A stretch of 64,000 nucleotides of DNA, taken from contig VWPU01009694.1 of the NCBI GenBank assembly GCA_013398955.1, forward strand, positions 1 through 64,000. The letters run 5' to 3'. Shown piece by piece: positions 1 through 12,202 of this stretch. The notes beneath the pieces were generated by a model. It was given only the letters and a program-made list of their open reading frames with translations, did no database searches and was not told the origin of the DNA. The position numbers and the translations under genes were made by a program. Position 1 is the stretch's first letter, and every line of letters begins with the position of its first letter. Source of the stretch: Callaeas wilsoni. Lineage: Eukaryota > Chordata > Aves > Passeriformes > Callaeidae.

Positions 1-287
1 GCCCCGCCCCTGGGTCTGCTTCGAACCCCGGGCTGCACCGAGACCCCGGGCCGCCCCGCCCCTGAGTCTGCTTCGAATCCCGGGCTGCACCGAGACCCCG
101 GGCTGCACCCGCTCCTCGGGCTGCACCGAACCCCCGGGCTGCACTGAACCCCGGGCTGCACCCGCTCCTGGGTCTGCACCGAGACCCCGGGCAGCCCCCA
201 CTCCCCGGGCTGCACCGAGACCCCGCGCTGCACCGAACCCCGCGCTGCACCGAGCCCCCGCGACCCCCGAGCCGCCCCCCTCCTCAC
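1..287. repeat. GC-rich degenerate tandem repeat (minisatellite-like)
   Basis: The block is built from about ten imperfect copies of a 15-30 base unit centred on GGGCTGCACCGAGACCCCG; the core CTGCAC recurs at roughly 33, 84, 103, 122, 140, 157, 174, 210, 228 and 244. Some units carry Sp1-like CCCCGCCCC boxes, for example near 2 and 54. CpG density is high and base composition falls abruptly to AT-rich at about 310. It is cut by the window's left edge, so its full length is unknown. It may be a repeat expanded inside a CpG island or an ordinary GC minisatellite. Confidence 0.8.
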
Positions 288-350
288 CTGGTCTCCCGCG
301 CTTCAAACGCGCCTGCTCTGCAGTTCTCCAGTTCATTTCTTTCACCCTCA
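288..350 (-). other. candidate noncoding first exon at CpG-island edge (possibly MYO1B)
   Basis: Read on the minus strand, positions 290-281 give a strong consensus donor, CAG|GTGAGGA, with the exon ending at 288. The intron would run left into the GC block. The exon's start is a guess, because no clear TATA box or initiator is visible. In vertebrates the gene upstream of STAT4 and divergent from it is MYO1B, whose first exon is noncoding as far as I know, so this is where its promoter might lie. No myosin coding sequence is present, so the name rests on synteny only. Confidence 0.25.
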
Positions 351-1500
351 CCTTAAGCCGTCAAAAACTACGCAAAAAGAGAAATTGGCCTGTTTTAGTG
401 TGAAACCAAACATCTCCCACTCGGTTTCTGCAATAATGTTTTCAGTGTTTCCTCAACTAAGTGTAATCACCCGAAAGTATTTACAGCAAGCTTTGACATA
501 TCATAGCTTATCTGCCCAATCCTGCCCCTGATAAGCGCAGGAGCCATCACCAAGGGAGAGCGACCGCCTCATTGTGTGAAAAGAGGGGAGGAAAAAAGCC
601 CTGAGGGGCTCATACTGTGTTTCTGGGACTGAGAGCAAGGAATGAAGGTTTCTCCCCACCTTCGTGAAAACTCCCCATTCACAGACGAGACGGAGAGTGT
701 AGGTCTGCGTGTTACACTGACACGCTTCCTGGCGAAATACCCCGTGTGAAGTTTCACTGCTGGTACTTTTTTCCTAAGAAACCAATTAGCACATTTTGTT
801 ACTTTCTCATGTTTGCAAGCAGGCTTTTTCCAGGCTGGGTTGTTTTTAAACAGCAATGAGCTTCCATTCGACCCCAAGCTAAACTTACATTTGCTAGATA
901 ACAGTGAGAAGAGGACCTGAACTGCAGATACACGACCAGAACTCTTTAGCATGTGGAAGAAATCCAGCTTATATCACCAGATTCAATGTGATCGGAACCG
1001 CACTGTGAAGTTGCAAAATGCATTCTAAAACCCTTCCTCATTAAAACACTTCAGATATTTCAAAGTCAATACCACATTTTCAGATACACATCTCCTTGGT
1101 AGTCCTTCTGTTTACAGAAAGAGATTGTGTTCTCACACAATTTTGAAATCTGTAACTGTACAAGTGTTGGAGACAGCTCTCGGATGAATCCCAGGAACGA
1201 GAGCCTTGAAGCCCTGCTGATTCATAGACTCATCACTATTTTATTATTTTCAGCACAGATGCTTAGCTCCTAAGGTTTGTCTTGCCCTTAATTTTTTATA
1301 TCTGTGAAATTAATTACTACTTTCATTAGAAGTGGTCAAAAACTACTTCAACAAAATCGTTTTCTTGCTGAAGAACTGAGGGCTTTGGTCAAAACGCAGT
1401 TGTATGGAAACAGTGACAGCGTGGAGCAGGTATTCTCAGGAGGATAATTTAGCTTTGGGGTGGTCTGAAAGAGGCGCAGGCAAGAACCATTCCTGAGCAG
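351..1500. other. intergenic, nothing recognised
   Basis: This is AT-rich unique sequence without a convincing exon, repeat or RNA gene. A minus-strand open frame of 127 codons at 569-952 has no recognisable domain and no supporting splice structure. Confidence 0.5.
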
Positions 1501-1504
1501 CACC

Positions 1505-1538
1505 ATGACCCCGTCCTTTCACCTCTTTCTCGCTTCAG
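1505..1538 (+). other. candidate start exon with hydrophobic leader
   Basis: An ATG in a good Kozak setting (AGCACCATGA) opens a short hydrophobic stretch, MTPSFHLFLAS. It is followed at 1538/1539 by a perfect donor, TTCAG|GTAAGT, leaving phase 1. This looks like the leader exon of a secreted or membrane protein. However, only 11 codons are available, and the best downstream acceptor at 2919/2920 does not keep an open frame in this phase. It could equally be part of a noncoding RNA exon, or chance. Confidence 0.2.
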
Positions 1539-2919
1539 GTAAGTGCTTTGCTCATGACTCAACTTACTTTTTGGGAGACAGTTACTGCATTCTTTCCCAA
1601 ATAATGAACGGAAATAATAATAGGGGGGGGAAAAAAGGCAATTTCCTTTTACTCCAAATCTAAATGAAAACTAAATTCAAGTTTCCGTAAGGAAAGCAAT
1701 TACTGTCCAGCCAACGCTATTTATCTACAACACACACAGAACAATAAGAAATATCACGAGACAGTGACTGCAAGCATTTCACTGAGAAAGTACATATTTC
1801 CACTTTACACATTAAAATCATTGTAAGCCATCGCCGTGGCATGAAAGTACAAAATTTTCTACCTCACAGGTTAAAATTCTCCATTTGATCCAAAGAGAAG
1901 GGTCACACGAGAGAAAAGCAGTGCAGCTTTCCTTCCGTGATCCTGCCACTGGGCTCCAAAAGGGGTGACGCTGGCTACTTCCCAGGTGCACTCTTTGTGC
2001 CCATTTGATGCTTAGGTTCCTGTAAACACAACTTCCATCCATGACAGCTGGTGATATTTGGTAGCATTTGTAACACAGATAATATTAAGCACCTTTGTGA
2101 AGTTGCCTCGTCCTCCACGAAACAAGCAAAAATTATCCAGGGTTTTTCCCAGCCTCCCAGCACTCCAATCCCGGCCTTGTTTCAGGTTTTTAGCGAAAGA
2201 AGGTACCTCATTATCCATCCTTATTCTGGAGCAATTTTCCAATTTACAATTTTCAATCTAACATTCTTTGCTTTGTAGAGCAAGCAAAGGAAGAAACATA
2301 GGTCCCAAAAACTGTGTTCTTTCCCTAAAGCAAGTTAGTGCAATGCAAAGAGTATCCAATTCAATCTACAATATTTTTCATTTTACGACATCTACTGGGC
2401 TACATAATTACCACTGAAACAATCTACAGTAAATAACAATATTTTTTTAAAAATCTAAAATAGATTAAAAGACATGCCTGGTCACAGATGATTAGTCAGA
2501 CGCCAAGAATTATTTTCTGTAAGATATGGCTCATTTCTTATAGCCAAATAGTATATCCTGGGCCATATAAGAAATCAGGGATAATCAGTATTCAGCACAC
2601 ATTCAGGTCTCTCTCAAACACGAGGTATAACCTGAAGGATATTTAAGGGGAATTTCCAACTACTGAGTCATTAAATATGCTTTCTTTGGCACACAGATGT
2701 CACCCTGAAGCAGCATAGGCAGAGGCTTTGTGCACCAACAACCTACAGCCATTTCAGAGAGAAAATGGGAATGCGGCTGCATCCCTGTTTTGCAGGTCCT
2801 GCATCACAATTTACCTAAAGCTACGACAGACATCCATGTACATCAGAGCAGTTTTAGAGCTGCTTATTTACAAACGACCTTTCATTTTTTTTCTTTTCTT
2901 TTTCTGGATGTTTCCACAG

Positions 2920-3046
2920 GGTGAATCACAGTTTCTTGATTACAGCCTCAAAGTCTATAGCTTCAAAGGACGAGAAGTTGGATACAAAACCCGCTGTAGA
3001 ACTGGCTGTTGCTGAGACTGAAAGGGCCAAACTGTGGAGATTTAGG
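2920..3046 (+). other. candidate internal exon, unrecognised
   Basis: A very strong acceptor (a long pyrimidine tract across 2885-2910, then TTTCCACAG) precedes an open frame beginning VNHSFLITASKS with later residues ETERAKLWRFR. A weak donor, AGG|GTATGG, follows at 3046/3047. In that frame the exon ends in phase 0, which fits the candidate terminal exon at 6516. The open frame runs on to 3349 if unspliced (142 codons). No domain is recognised. Confidence 0.2.
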
Positions 3047-3900
3047 GTATGGTTTAGTCTGACAAACCATGAATCAAACTCCCAACAGCCCTTGGAGTGG
3101 CCTCTGACAGTCCCTGGCAATCAGAAGAGCACTAGCCAATGGCTGGAAGTACATCCTAGCCAACCTCGCCAGGAAGAGAGGAGAAGAACAGCTGACTCAG
3201 TCACTTCAGAGAACAAAACTACTGTGAACTGCAGCTTGCATGGCCTGTCAGGATTTGCAGCAAGGCAGGAAAGGAATCTAGTCCCAGTTCATGGTCCCAG
3301 GATGAGGATAGCTCACTACACTACAGAGACACCCGATGGTATCGATTAAAACTGGATGGGAGGTTTCTCAAATGCATTGAGTTCGTTGAACCATGTATTT
3401 AAATACCAGAATTAAAAAATCAGTACTTAACACAGGTATTACTATTTATAACTTTAAATAAGTCTGCAACAGTTTTTAAAAAAAGAAAAAGAAATCAACA
3501 CTTGTTTTTCTCAATCTTTCAGACAGAAGGATATTTACTCATTGACATGATTTTATTATTTCATATTTCTTTGGACATAAAATTTTCATACATGGAGAGA
3601 TTAACTAGCCAAGATCAAATTTTTTTCCTATTCATAAATGAAGAATTTGAGTTAGCAAGAATAACTCAACCAAAAAACCCCATAAATACAGCATGACCTT
3701 GATAGAGTGGAAAAAAGTTTAGATATCCATGTTTCTAACCCCATTCTTAGACACAAGACCACGCTTAGCCATTTTTCCTATACTCAGTGAGAAAATTTTG
3801 CATGTTCCTAAAATGTGGACTCTATACCTCTGTTCTAAGTGTATACCAAGAGTTGTGGGAATATACTTTACAGTAGTTAGAATAGTTTTCTACTTCAGGC

Positions 3901-3916
3901 AAAAAAAAAAAAAAAA
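3901..3916. repeat. A16 homopolymer
   Basis: A run of 16 A sits in otherwise unremarkable AT-rich DNA. No poly(A) signal or retrocopy body was recognised just upstream. Confidence 0.9.
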
Positions 3917-6515
3917 CACAAAACAACCAGTACTCATAAAACAAGAGAAAATTTTACTCTAAGACTGAGCAGGAGATTTAGCAATAACAGTCTCTGGCTT
4001 CTTTGTCATGGAAAATGGCCACAGGTTTGAGCTCTGGCTGTACACAAGTGAATGATTCAACGAACAAGCTGCCAGTGGTCCAGAGATTTCCAGGTTTTAG
4101 ACTAAAAAAACCCAGAAAGCACAGCTCATCCTTCACCCACCTGTGGTAAATTAAACTGCACCCAATTGGGAGAACAAGCAGTGGCTCTGTACAGCCACTC
4201 GCTGGAATGCTCCTCAGGTGCTTTGGAAAACATCAGTTCATTCACTGCTGAGAGAGATCATCTGCCTTCTCCGGGACGGATCTTGTACAGGATTTGTATT
4301 TCCACCTGCCAAAACACTGTCAGCTTTCCATTTTGCCATAATATTTCCTCATTTTGCCAAGGAAGGAAGGCTTTTTGTCTAGAGGCAGCAATATGCCTTT
4401 GATTAGCAGGGTATTTTTCTCCTTTGCAGCAAAGACCTGCATAAGACAGCCTGAAGGTCTAGCATTTAAGAGAAGAGGTCGCCCCAGGGGAGATTTTACC
4501 TTGTGTGTTAGGATTAAGCACAGGATCTGAGAAGCAGTGTTCACTGAGCCTTAGTAATTCTGCTTTTCAGTTCAAAAGTAAGAACACCCACTAAAATTAA
4601 GAAAAACACAAAAATTAAAAAATTACAAATATGAGAGCTGCAAGAACCTTCTGAACTGCCATCTTGCTAATTCTGCAAACGTGGAACATATTTCAAGAGT
4701 TCAAGGAAGAGTCTGATCAGAGGTAAGTCTTGAAATTGCAGACTTCCTAAGTAATATTTCCCCACTCTCCCAAAGGATTTTATCATTGATGTTACAGAAG
4801 AGGAGAAAGTCCCATTTTTCCTAGTAGAACAAATTAATCTTTCCTCCCTCTGTAAAAGAAATATTTTTGAGACATAGTTGCATGCATCCCTTCACAAGCA
4901 TCCCCTCAAGCAAGTCATAAAAACCGTAATCAGGAAAGGGAAAGGCCCACTGTCCTGTGAGATTCAAAACTTCATGTCAGATCATTCAGCATATTAAGTA
5001 GCAAGAGAAAAATCTTCAGTTTGAATCCACATAGCACAAGGAAAATGTCTCTTAGTGCACCTAAAGACAAATATCTCCAGTAAAGTATTTGCACTGCAAT
5101 CTCCATGCATACAGGGATATACAGCCTGAAAATCTTTGCTGCAGAGTAATTATGGACATTCTTTCACCATTTTATATACTTCTCAGAGAACTCTTTGGTT
5201 CCGTAATATACGTATTTTTGTGGGTTCCCAAGCACAACATGTGATGTGTTAGAGTCGTGATTTTCCAGAGATTGCTAATCACGTGTAACATCTGTTTGTG
5301 GGGATCCTCCTTCCCGCAGGCGCACGGACGTGGTGATGGCACGTTCCTGGGATTCGTAGGGCCCTCTGTTACCAAGGACTCTGCTGAGAAAGAAAACTTG
5401 TGCTTGGATTGTGGATACTGGGCTACAACCGTTCTTGCCAACAAAATTACCCAACACAAAGGCATTGAAATTGAACTGTAGGTGTATGCAAGCTTACTTT
5501 CCGAATAAACTCAAGGTATATTTTATAATACTACATCTCCCATGCCACATACTGAGGTGTAACAAGTTGCTAGTGAGTGGGAAGGACGATCCCTGTGTGG
5601 TAGTGTGAAATGATGTGAAATTCTGCTGAGGAGTTATGCTTTATTATTATTTTCCCCACTATTTAAAACTGGTCCGCATTTTCCACTATAATTTTTGAAA
5701 CGCATGCCCACTCCTTTCACAAGTAATTGTCAGAAGATGGTGTTAGAAAAGAGTTGCACCACTTTAGCTAACAGAAGTTGAAAAGAGAATGACCTTTTAA
5801 GAGGTTTCATCTACTAATACTGAACAGTGTCCAGGCAGGACAAGGAAGTTATGATGCACATATTTCCTTTACTTATGTATGATTCCCTCACCTGTGTGAT
5901 TTTCCTAAAGAAAGGTTTAAAGGGGAACTGGCTAAGCAAGTTTTAAGCTGTGGATCCAAACTCTTTTTGAGTCCAAGCAAAAGTGCACACAGAGGGACAG
6001 TTCAGCCAGGATCTTTGCTGGCCATGCACCAGTCTATGAATGGCAGCAACGATGGAAGCAGCAGGAATGAGAAAGAGAATCACAGCATGGAAAAATCAAT
6101 GGCTAAAGAACTTCAAAATTAGATGTTTCTGGAAGTTCCTTCTTACTAATTTTGTAAACTTGAGAGCCTTCCACTTCCCCTGCCAGCTAAAGAAAAGAGA
6201 TCAACTTATCTAGGGCACATAAGAACAATTATTTCTTCCACCTTAATTGCAAGAAATGCCCATGAAAGGTAACCCAGCTGTGAAGGATTTGACTGCACAT
6301 GCCAGGCAGATGTTGCCAGCACCAGAGCTCTTCCTATGTTCCCCAAATGTTAACTCCTCACTGGGGATTACGCATGTCTTATATGCGGGCAAATAGCAAT
6401 TTCTTTGTTCTCCAGCTTTATTACAACATAGTGAACGCCTTAGGAGTGCAAATTTTTGCCAAGAAGCAGAAAATGAATAACATATGTATGTGGTGTGTTT
6501 CTGCTTCCATCACAG

Positions 6516-6975
6516 GTGAACGCAGCGCTTGTAAGAGAAGATATTTACAGCTTTCTTGAAGCAAGGATCTTGAATCCAGCCCAGCCAGGCCAGTGGGAAC
6601 CAACTGCAGTTCTGCTGGAAGAAGCAAGGCAACAGTGATGAAACTGCTTCCTCATCAGTGAGCTGTTCCACTACCTGTTTGAATCCAAGAATATACTTTA
6701 TTAAATGTCACCACATTGAACACTGGCCTTTCTCTGTAAAAAGTGTCATTTATAGGAACAGTTTCACTGATTCGCTGGTTGTGTATGATTTAGCTATTCT
6801 GTGATTATTATTCTGTGTAATATATAGATTCTCATTTTTACATAAGCACATTATAATCAAATTCTATGTATTTATCGTGTTTGGTCCTACGCATGTCCTG
6901 TCCTGTAATATGTATGACAAACCATTTGCTTTCATAGATAACCTCAATAAATGATTACAGCCTGTCTTTTCTTCA
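6516..6975 (+). other. candidate terminal exon with 3' UTR, unrecognised
   Basis: A good acceptor (pyrimidine-rich, ending TTCCATCACAG) is followed by 40 codons in one frame up to TGA at 6636-6638. The predicted peptide looks protein-like, with acidic and amphipathic stretches such as LVREDIYSFLEARILNPA and LLEEARQQ at the end. About 310 bases of AT-rich sequence then lead to AATAAA at 6946-6951. The arrangement resembles the last exon of an mRNA. I do not recognise the peptide, and the minus strand is also open here, which weakens the coding case. It may be a lineage-specific gene, a lncRNA or chance. Confidence 0.25.
6946..6951 (+). terminator. canonical AATAAA polyadenylation signal (putative)
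   Basis: AATAAA is followed about 10-30 bases later by a T/GT-rich stretch (CCTGTCTTTTCTTC), as expected for a cleavage site near 6965-6975. It ends the candidate exon starting at 6516. Confidence 0.35.
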
Positions 6976-9900
6976 GAACATTCACTTTATTTCATATTCA
7001 CTTATTAAGAAACATCTTTATTGTGTAAGTAATAAACCACATTTACCTCCAATACTGGTTTAACTACAAAGGCCTTGCTACTTCTCAAAGGACTGCAGCC
7101 AGTGAAGTTCCTAAACCATGTTCACATTTAAGTGCAATTCCTAAATGCATGCTAATTTGAAGCAGAAGAATTGGCCTGAGCCAGGCTTTAAACATTGAAA
7201 ATAGTCTCTGCAAAATCCATAATAACTGCTTAACACAGATTACTACTTTTGCTCCTCAAACAGATGCACAGGTTTGGGGCTGACCATCCCACAAGCCCTG
7301 GGTATTGTGCCCACTTCCAATATGGGGTAAAAAAAGTGAAGAGAGAACATAAATTAAAACGCCATGCTAAGCCATTTTGGGGGTATTACCCAGCAGATCA
7401 CAACAGGTCTGAAGGTCACATTTCACATGCATATATAGAGATATTTCTAACTGACACTTACTAACAATCAGACTGGCTACTTGCCTTAGACAGCCCTGAA
7501 CAAGTATTAATTGTAACCATCTGTAGGACACGCTATCTCTGAAGTGACTAGAGATGTTCAGCTGACTTTAGACTAAATTACCCAACAGCTTCCACACAGA
7601 AAAAGCACATTCATGAAAGTGATTTACTGTTTTAATATAACACACACAACTATAAAGGGCACAACCATGACCCTGTGGTTTCTATGATTATTCTCTTTAG
7701 GAAAGCACAGCTGAGAGAGAAAACAGCTAAAACCTGCCTGTTCTTCTGGATAATTTGTCCATGATCTCTAAAGAGACTGCTTAAGGGATGAATTAGTCTT
7801 TTTTCCTTAAAAAAATAAAGACAGTGGGGATCCTGAGAGAATGAGATAAAAAAGGAACCTTTCCTCCTGCATATCACCCATCCCAGTGAGAGGTAGATGT
7901 GATGTACTTAGAGCACAAGGATTGTTCCTGCTATACATTTTATAAATATTGGGAAACTGATGAGGAAACAGTGTCTGCTTCTCTTACCCAACCCATTTAC
8001 TTAATGTCTATACAAAAATAATAAAAAGAGTCCAGCTTGGTCAAAATTCCTTGCTGTACTACCCCATATCTAGGAAGGGAGATTCTGTGATCTGGTGAAA
8101 GGATGGATAAAACACATTTGTCATGATGGAAGAACTAAGGCTGGTGTCTTTATCAAGATAGCATAGCAGAAAAGATAGCAAAGGCTCCAAAAGGCTGGAA
8201 TCTTTACTGCAAACAAAGCTGGTAGACTTCAGTAAGGCTACGTAGGCTATAATGAATGTTTTTGACTGTAGGGAGAAAAATGAATGGCTTGAGTCCAGGA
8301 ACTGTCTCAGCCTACATACAGAACTAGGTCTGTAGGAGATCCTTATTCAGCACATTTCCTACAAAAGACATTAATTTACATTTTCTTGTTTAAAGAACAG
8401 ATAACTTCTCCATGTGAGACATTCCAGCAGACAGGGGCTCAGAGGAATGAATGAGCACAGCAGAGACCACTGCACATTTCATACAAACACTCACCAACTG
8501 TTGCCACTTCGAGATTTCAAAGCTCACAAAGAAAATTGCTTTTTTTTTTCTTCCCCAGAGCAGAAACTAGGATATCAACCCTGATTACTTTGCAGTTGCT
8601 CACCCGTAGACTGTGCAGTTTGAGAGGCAAGAGGCCTTAATCAAGCTCAGATGCAAGGAAGGATTTCTTTAAAAGGCTATCAATGTTAATGAACAACTCG
8701 GTCTTGTTTAAACATCCACACTGTGATATGGGCAAGTGTCTGAGTTTATCATGCCCTCAATCTTTTGAACAGCCAGATTTTATTTGCTAAGCATTGATCA
8801 GGTCAGAAGGAACAAGCTTGTCCCGAATGGCAGTGGCTGGACTTGAATTCTGGACTTTAGAATGCAAAATGTTCAGGATTTGATGCAATTTTGCCTCAGC
8901 CAGCTATGCTGAGTTTTGGGCTGTCACTGTAAACCCCTGTCCTGAAGTCTTGCTGGAGAACAGAAAGGCACATCCTAACTCTGAAAGGCTTTTAGTTTGT
9001 GCTTGTGTATCTAAAAGCTAAAAAGAAATGCTGAAGCTTTGTGCCAAAGGTAACAAGTCAAACACAACTGGATGTACTCATTTGCTATTTCTTGTGCATG
9101 CTAGGAGAGAGGATTCCAAATTAAAAGCCATATTGAAAGCCAGAAACCAAATATCACACTGGTTTTAAAAACAAACCCTTCAGAAAACTAGTCCTTTCAC
9201 CTCATTTTTGTGGTGAATTTATACAGGTTATTTTTATCCTTTGATTAGTTATTTTATTGTCTTTTGACTTTGCCAGGAGTCTACAGCTGTGATACTGTTA
9301 CCAAAAGCATACAGGTGTTTAATTTAAAATAAAAAGGCTTTTGTGCAATTTTTTAATAATGAAACTATTTCTACTAGCATTAGATTTTTATAAAGCCTTT
9401 TGAATTTATGCTTTTCATATCTATTGGTTCAGTTGATACAGTGAAATATCTCCTGCGAAATTGTAACAGCCCTGCATAATTATCAGTCTGCTAAAGGAAG
9501 GCTTTTCAAATGCTTACTCACTGACCTGTTCAGTGTCCTTTTGCACAACAGCTGCTCATGAACGTATTAATCATGGACATATCACTGTTGAAACATTCAA
9601 TATGTTACACTGGAGCTTCCCACTCCTCCCCTCAGGGCAGAATCCTTTCTTACTGCACTGGCTCACTCAGCATCTGTATTATTCACTTTTGCAGTAATAC
9701 TGCAGTTTAATCTTTGAAGCGTTTCAAAAAGGGCTGCAACAGAAAAATGTGCATGGAAAGGGGTATGAATTAGCAATTAATACGTTCAGCAGTCTGCAGA
9801 AACAAAGCCCTATCCTCTGCAATCGAGATTCAACTAATTAGGGGCAAGTGCACTCTTACTTGCCAGTGATACTCACGCTATTTCTGCAGCCTGTTATCCT

Positions 9901-9997
9901 TCCTGCTTTTTCAGCCCTCACTCCAAACAAACTTTTAGGGAATTTGGAAGAATTCCTACTCAGCAAACAAACAGTTTTCTGAAAATCATGCACTTAC
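6976..9997. other. intergenic, nothing recognised
   Basis: This is AT-rich, low-repeat DNA with no convincing gene. The part around 9,300-9,800 has homeodomain-like TTAATTTA and TAATCATG words and low complexity of the kind seen in conserved noncoding elements. Without an alignment this is only an impression. Confidence 0.4.
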
Positions 9998-10158
9998 CCT
10001 GGAGCTTTGGAGGTATCAGGTGATGAAGGACGTCACCTTTTAGCTTGATCCTGCAGCTGCAATAACGCTTCCTCAGGAAAGCCTGGGTTTGTTCCAATGC
10101 TCTTCTTACCTGCCTCCACTCCAAACAGAACACATCACGAAGCTCAGATTCGAAGCTA
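9998..10158 (-). other. candidate minus-strand exon with two donors
   Basis: On the minus strand a pyrimidine-rich acceptor (TCTTTCTGTAAG) ends just before 10158. Two strong donors follow: GGCAG|GTAAGA after 10107 and CCAGG|GTAAGT after 9998. The exon would therefore be 52 or 161 bases long. An 80-codon open frame covers it but has no known domain. It might be an upstream noncoding exon of the minus-strand neighbour or a lncRNA exon. Confidence 0.2.
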
Positions 10159-10202
10159 CTTACAGAAAGATGTGATGGAAACATCATTGTTGCCATAATC
10201 AT

Positions 10203-12178
10203 CCCTTGTCCACATTACATGGATATTTCAGAACAGACACCCATTTCAGGGCATTTTGTTTAGAACTATTTTATCTCTGTAGCCCAGAAAAAGCATATAG
10301 CAAGGCCAGCTTCCTGAAGCCCAAGCACAGGAACATGCCACTGCTTCACACAGGGTTAAATTCACCACCACACTGTTATCCAACAAAAGAACACCCAATT
10401 GTCACTGAAACAGCAAATTTTTCCTTTAGGACACACAGCTGCTCTGTCCTCTAGCAGAAAACTATGACACAGCTGAGAAAACTGCTCCCTTCAACTTATG
10501 TTTTCCCATAGTATTTACAGAAATGTAAGCTGAAAAAAAGAAAGGAAAGGAAGAGCATCCTTTCTTCCAGATGCCAGCTAAACTTGTAAACTTAGGCAAA
10601 TATCAGCTACAGCAGCTGGAACCGAGGCTGGGAGCCCCAGACTGACTCTTGAAGCACCTTTGATAGGGCCAAGAGCACAGTCAGGGTGGAATGGAGCATA
10701 ACAAGCACTCCTACCATGAGCTGAAGTCACCTTTTAGTCCTCACTGCAGGTGTTCCCTAAGAGTTGGTGTTTGAGACATAATCACTCATTTAATTTAGCA
10801 TTACAACAGTTTGTAATTTTAACTAGGGACATCATACATACCTACAGTCTTAGGTTTGTTTTATTTTTTTAAGTAAGGCTGATGACTGATCTTAGATATC
10901 ACATTTTTTCAGTTCAGGTACTTAAAAAGTAAACAAAAAACCAAGTTTGTTTGTTTCTTTGTTTGTTTTAAAAAGTCTTGCTCATCTGCTTGTTCCCTTC
11001 TAGTACCTGTGTTAAGAAATCTTGAGCAGTGTTTCCTCACCCCGCCCCTTCCCTTGTTAATCAGTTGGCTATAGCTGCTTTCTAACACAACAGTAATGTA
11101 TGGTATCTCATTTTAATGGCACAAAGGATGTGCTAAACATTTTCTTGTTCTCTTCCTTCAGTGTATGCTTCCTAGAAAATGAAAAAAGCATTACGTATTC
11201 CCACTCCACAGGATGCCAAACACAGACATCTCCTGAGCAAACAAAGTTATTCAGTGTAATAACTATAAAGGGAAGAATGAGATTACAAGAAAACATCCTC
11301 TACAGCTGTAAACACTATCTGCAAGGCTTACTATTTACCACCATTATATTTCCATGCTGAGCCGATTCCAATCCCTTCTCTTCTCACTGCTAAAGCAAGC
11401 ACTGTTTCGTTTTTTCATTATTTTGGATCTCCTATGTGCTATTTCTGCGTAGAGGAAGACACGCGTGTTGATAAATGAGTCTGAAAGTCAGTCAAAACCA
11501 ACACTGAATCATGCATCTCTTGTTTTAAGGTTTGATACCCCCCCAAAAAAATGTTTAAAAATATCAGGAGTGAATAGCCTAGGGAGTTTCTGCTTTGGCA
11601 GAACTAGAGTAAGGCAGCAGCCAAACACATTGCTACTGGCATTCAGTCTTGGATATTTTAAGCCAGCGAAATCATAGCTTGATTCAGTACAATTAAAAGA
11701 GATGCTCAAAGGGGGCACTGTAAGGCTAAACGGAGAAATTATACAACATGTATTGTAACAATCAAAATTACTTGGGCAATCAAAAGACACGGAAAATGGT
11801 GTTTTCTATGCTTTGAAACTAAATCATGAAAATTGAAAAAACGCTACACATAGTAGTAATTAGATGTGAGTCCCCCCCAGTCCCCTGAAACAGCCTGTTT
11901 GAAACAGTGCTATGTATTAAATCTTGCATGCTCCAGGCCTGTGTTTTTGCAAGCCTTGAATCTTTTGCAAACAGCCAAAGATTGTACAAAGAATTGCAAT
12001 CCACTGACCAAGGTCTGCCTAAATGCATGTGTTGTCCTTTTCTTTAGAACAACATTGGACATTTTGATGTCGTTGCAAAATGAACAAACATCCACATGGA
12101 AAGTCTTTCACAGCGCTGCCCACTGCATTGTTTCACTGCAGCTACTTTATCTTGATTACGGTGGGGGGAAAAATGCCA
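10203..12178. other. intergenic, nothing recognised
   Basis: Unique AT-rich DNA containing only short open frames and small homopolymers. No RNA gene or repeat family was recognised. Confidence 0.45.
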
Positions 12179-12202
12179 TTAACCAATCTGATGATTGGTT
12201 AA
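12179..12202. other. perfect 10-bp inverted repeat containing two CCAAT boxes
   Basis: Arms TTAACCAATC and GATTGGTTAA flank a 4-base loop, TGAT. The arms place two CCAAT boxes back to back in opposite orientation, the NF-Y core motif. No promoter is evident nearby, so function is unknown. Confidence 0.8.

Noticed and set aside
5321..5481. Possible exon after a good acceptor (CTTCCCGCAG) with an open frame to TAG
   Set aside because: The stop precedes the only nearby donor, the other frames are closed, and the minus strand is open too. It cannot be linked in phase with the neighbouring candidate exons.
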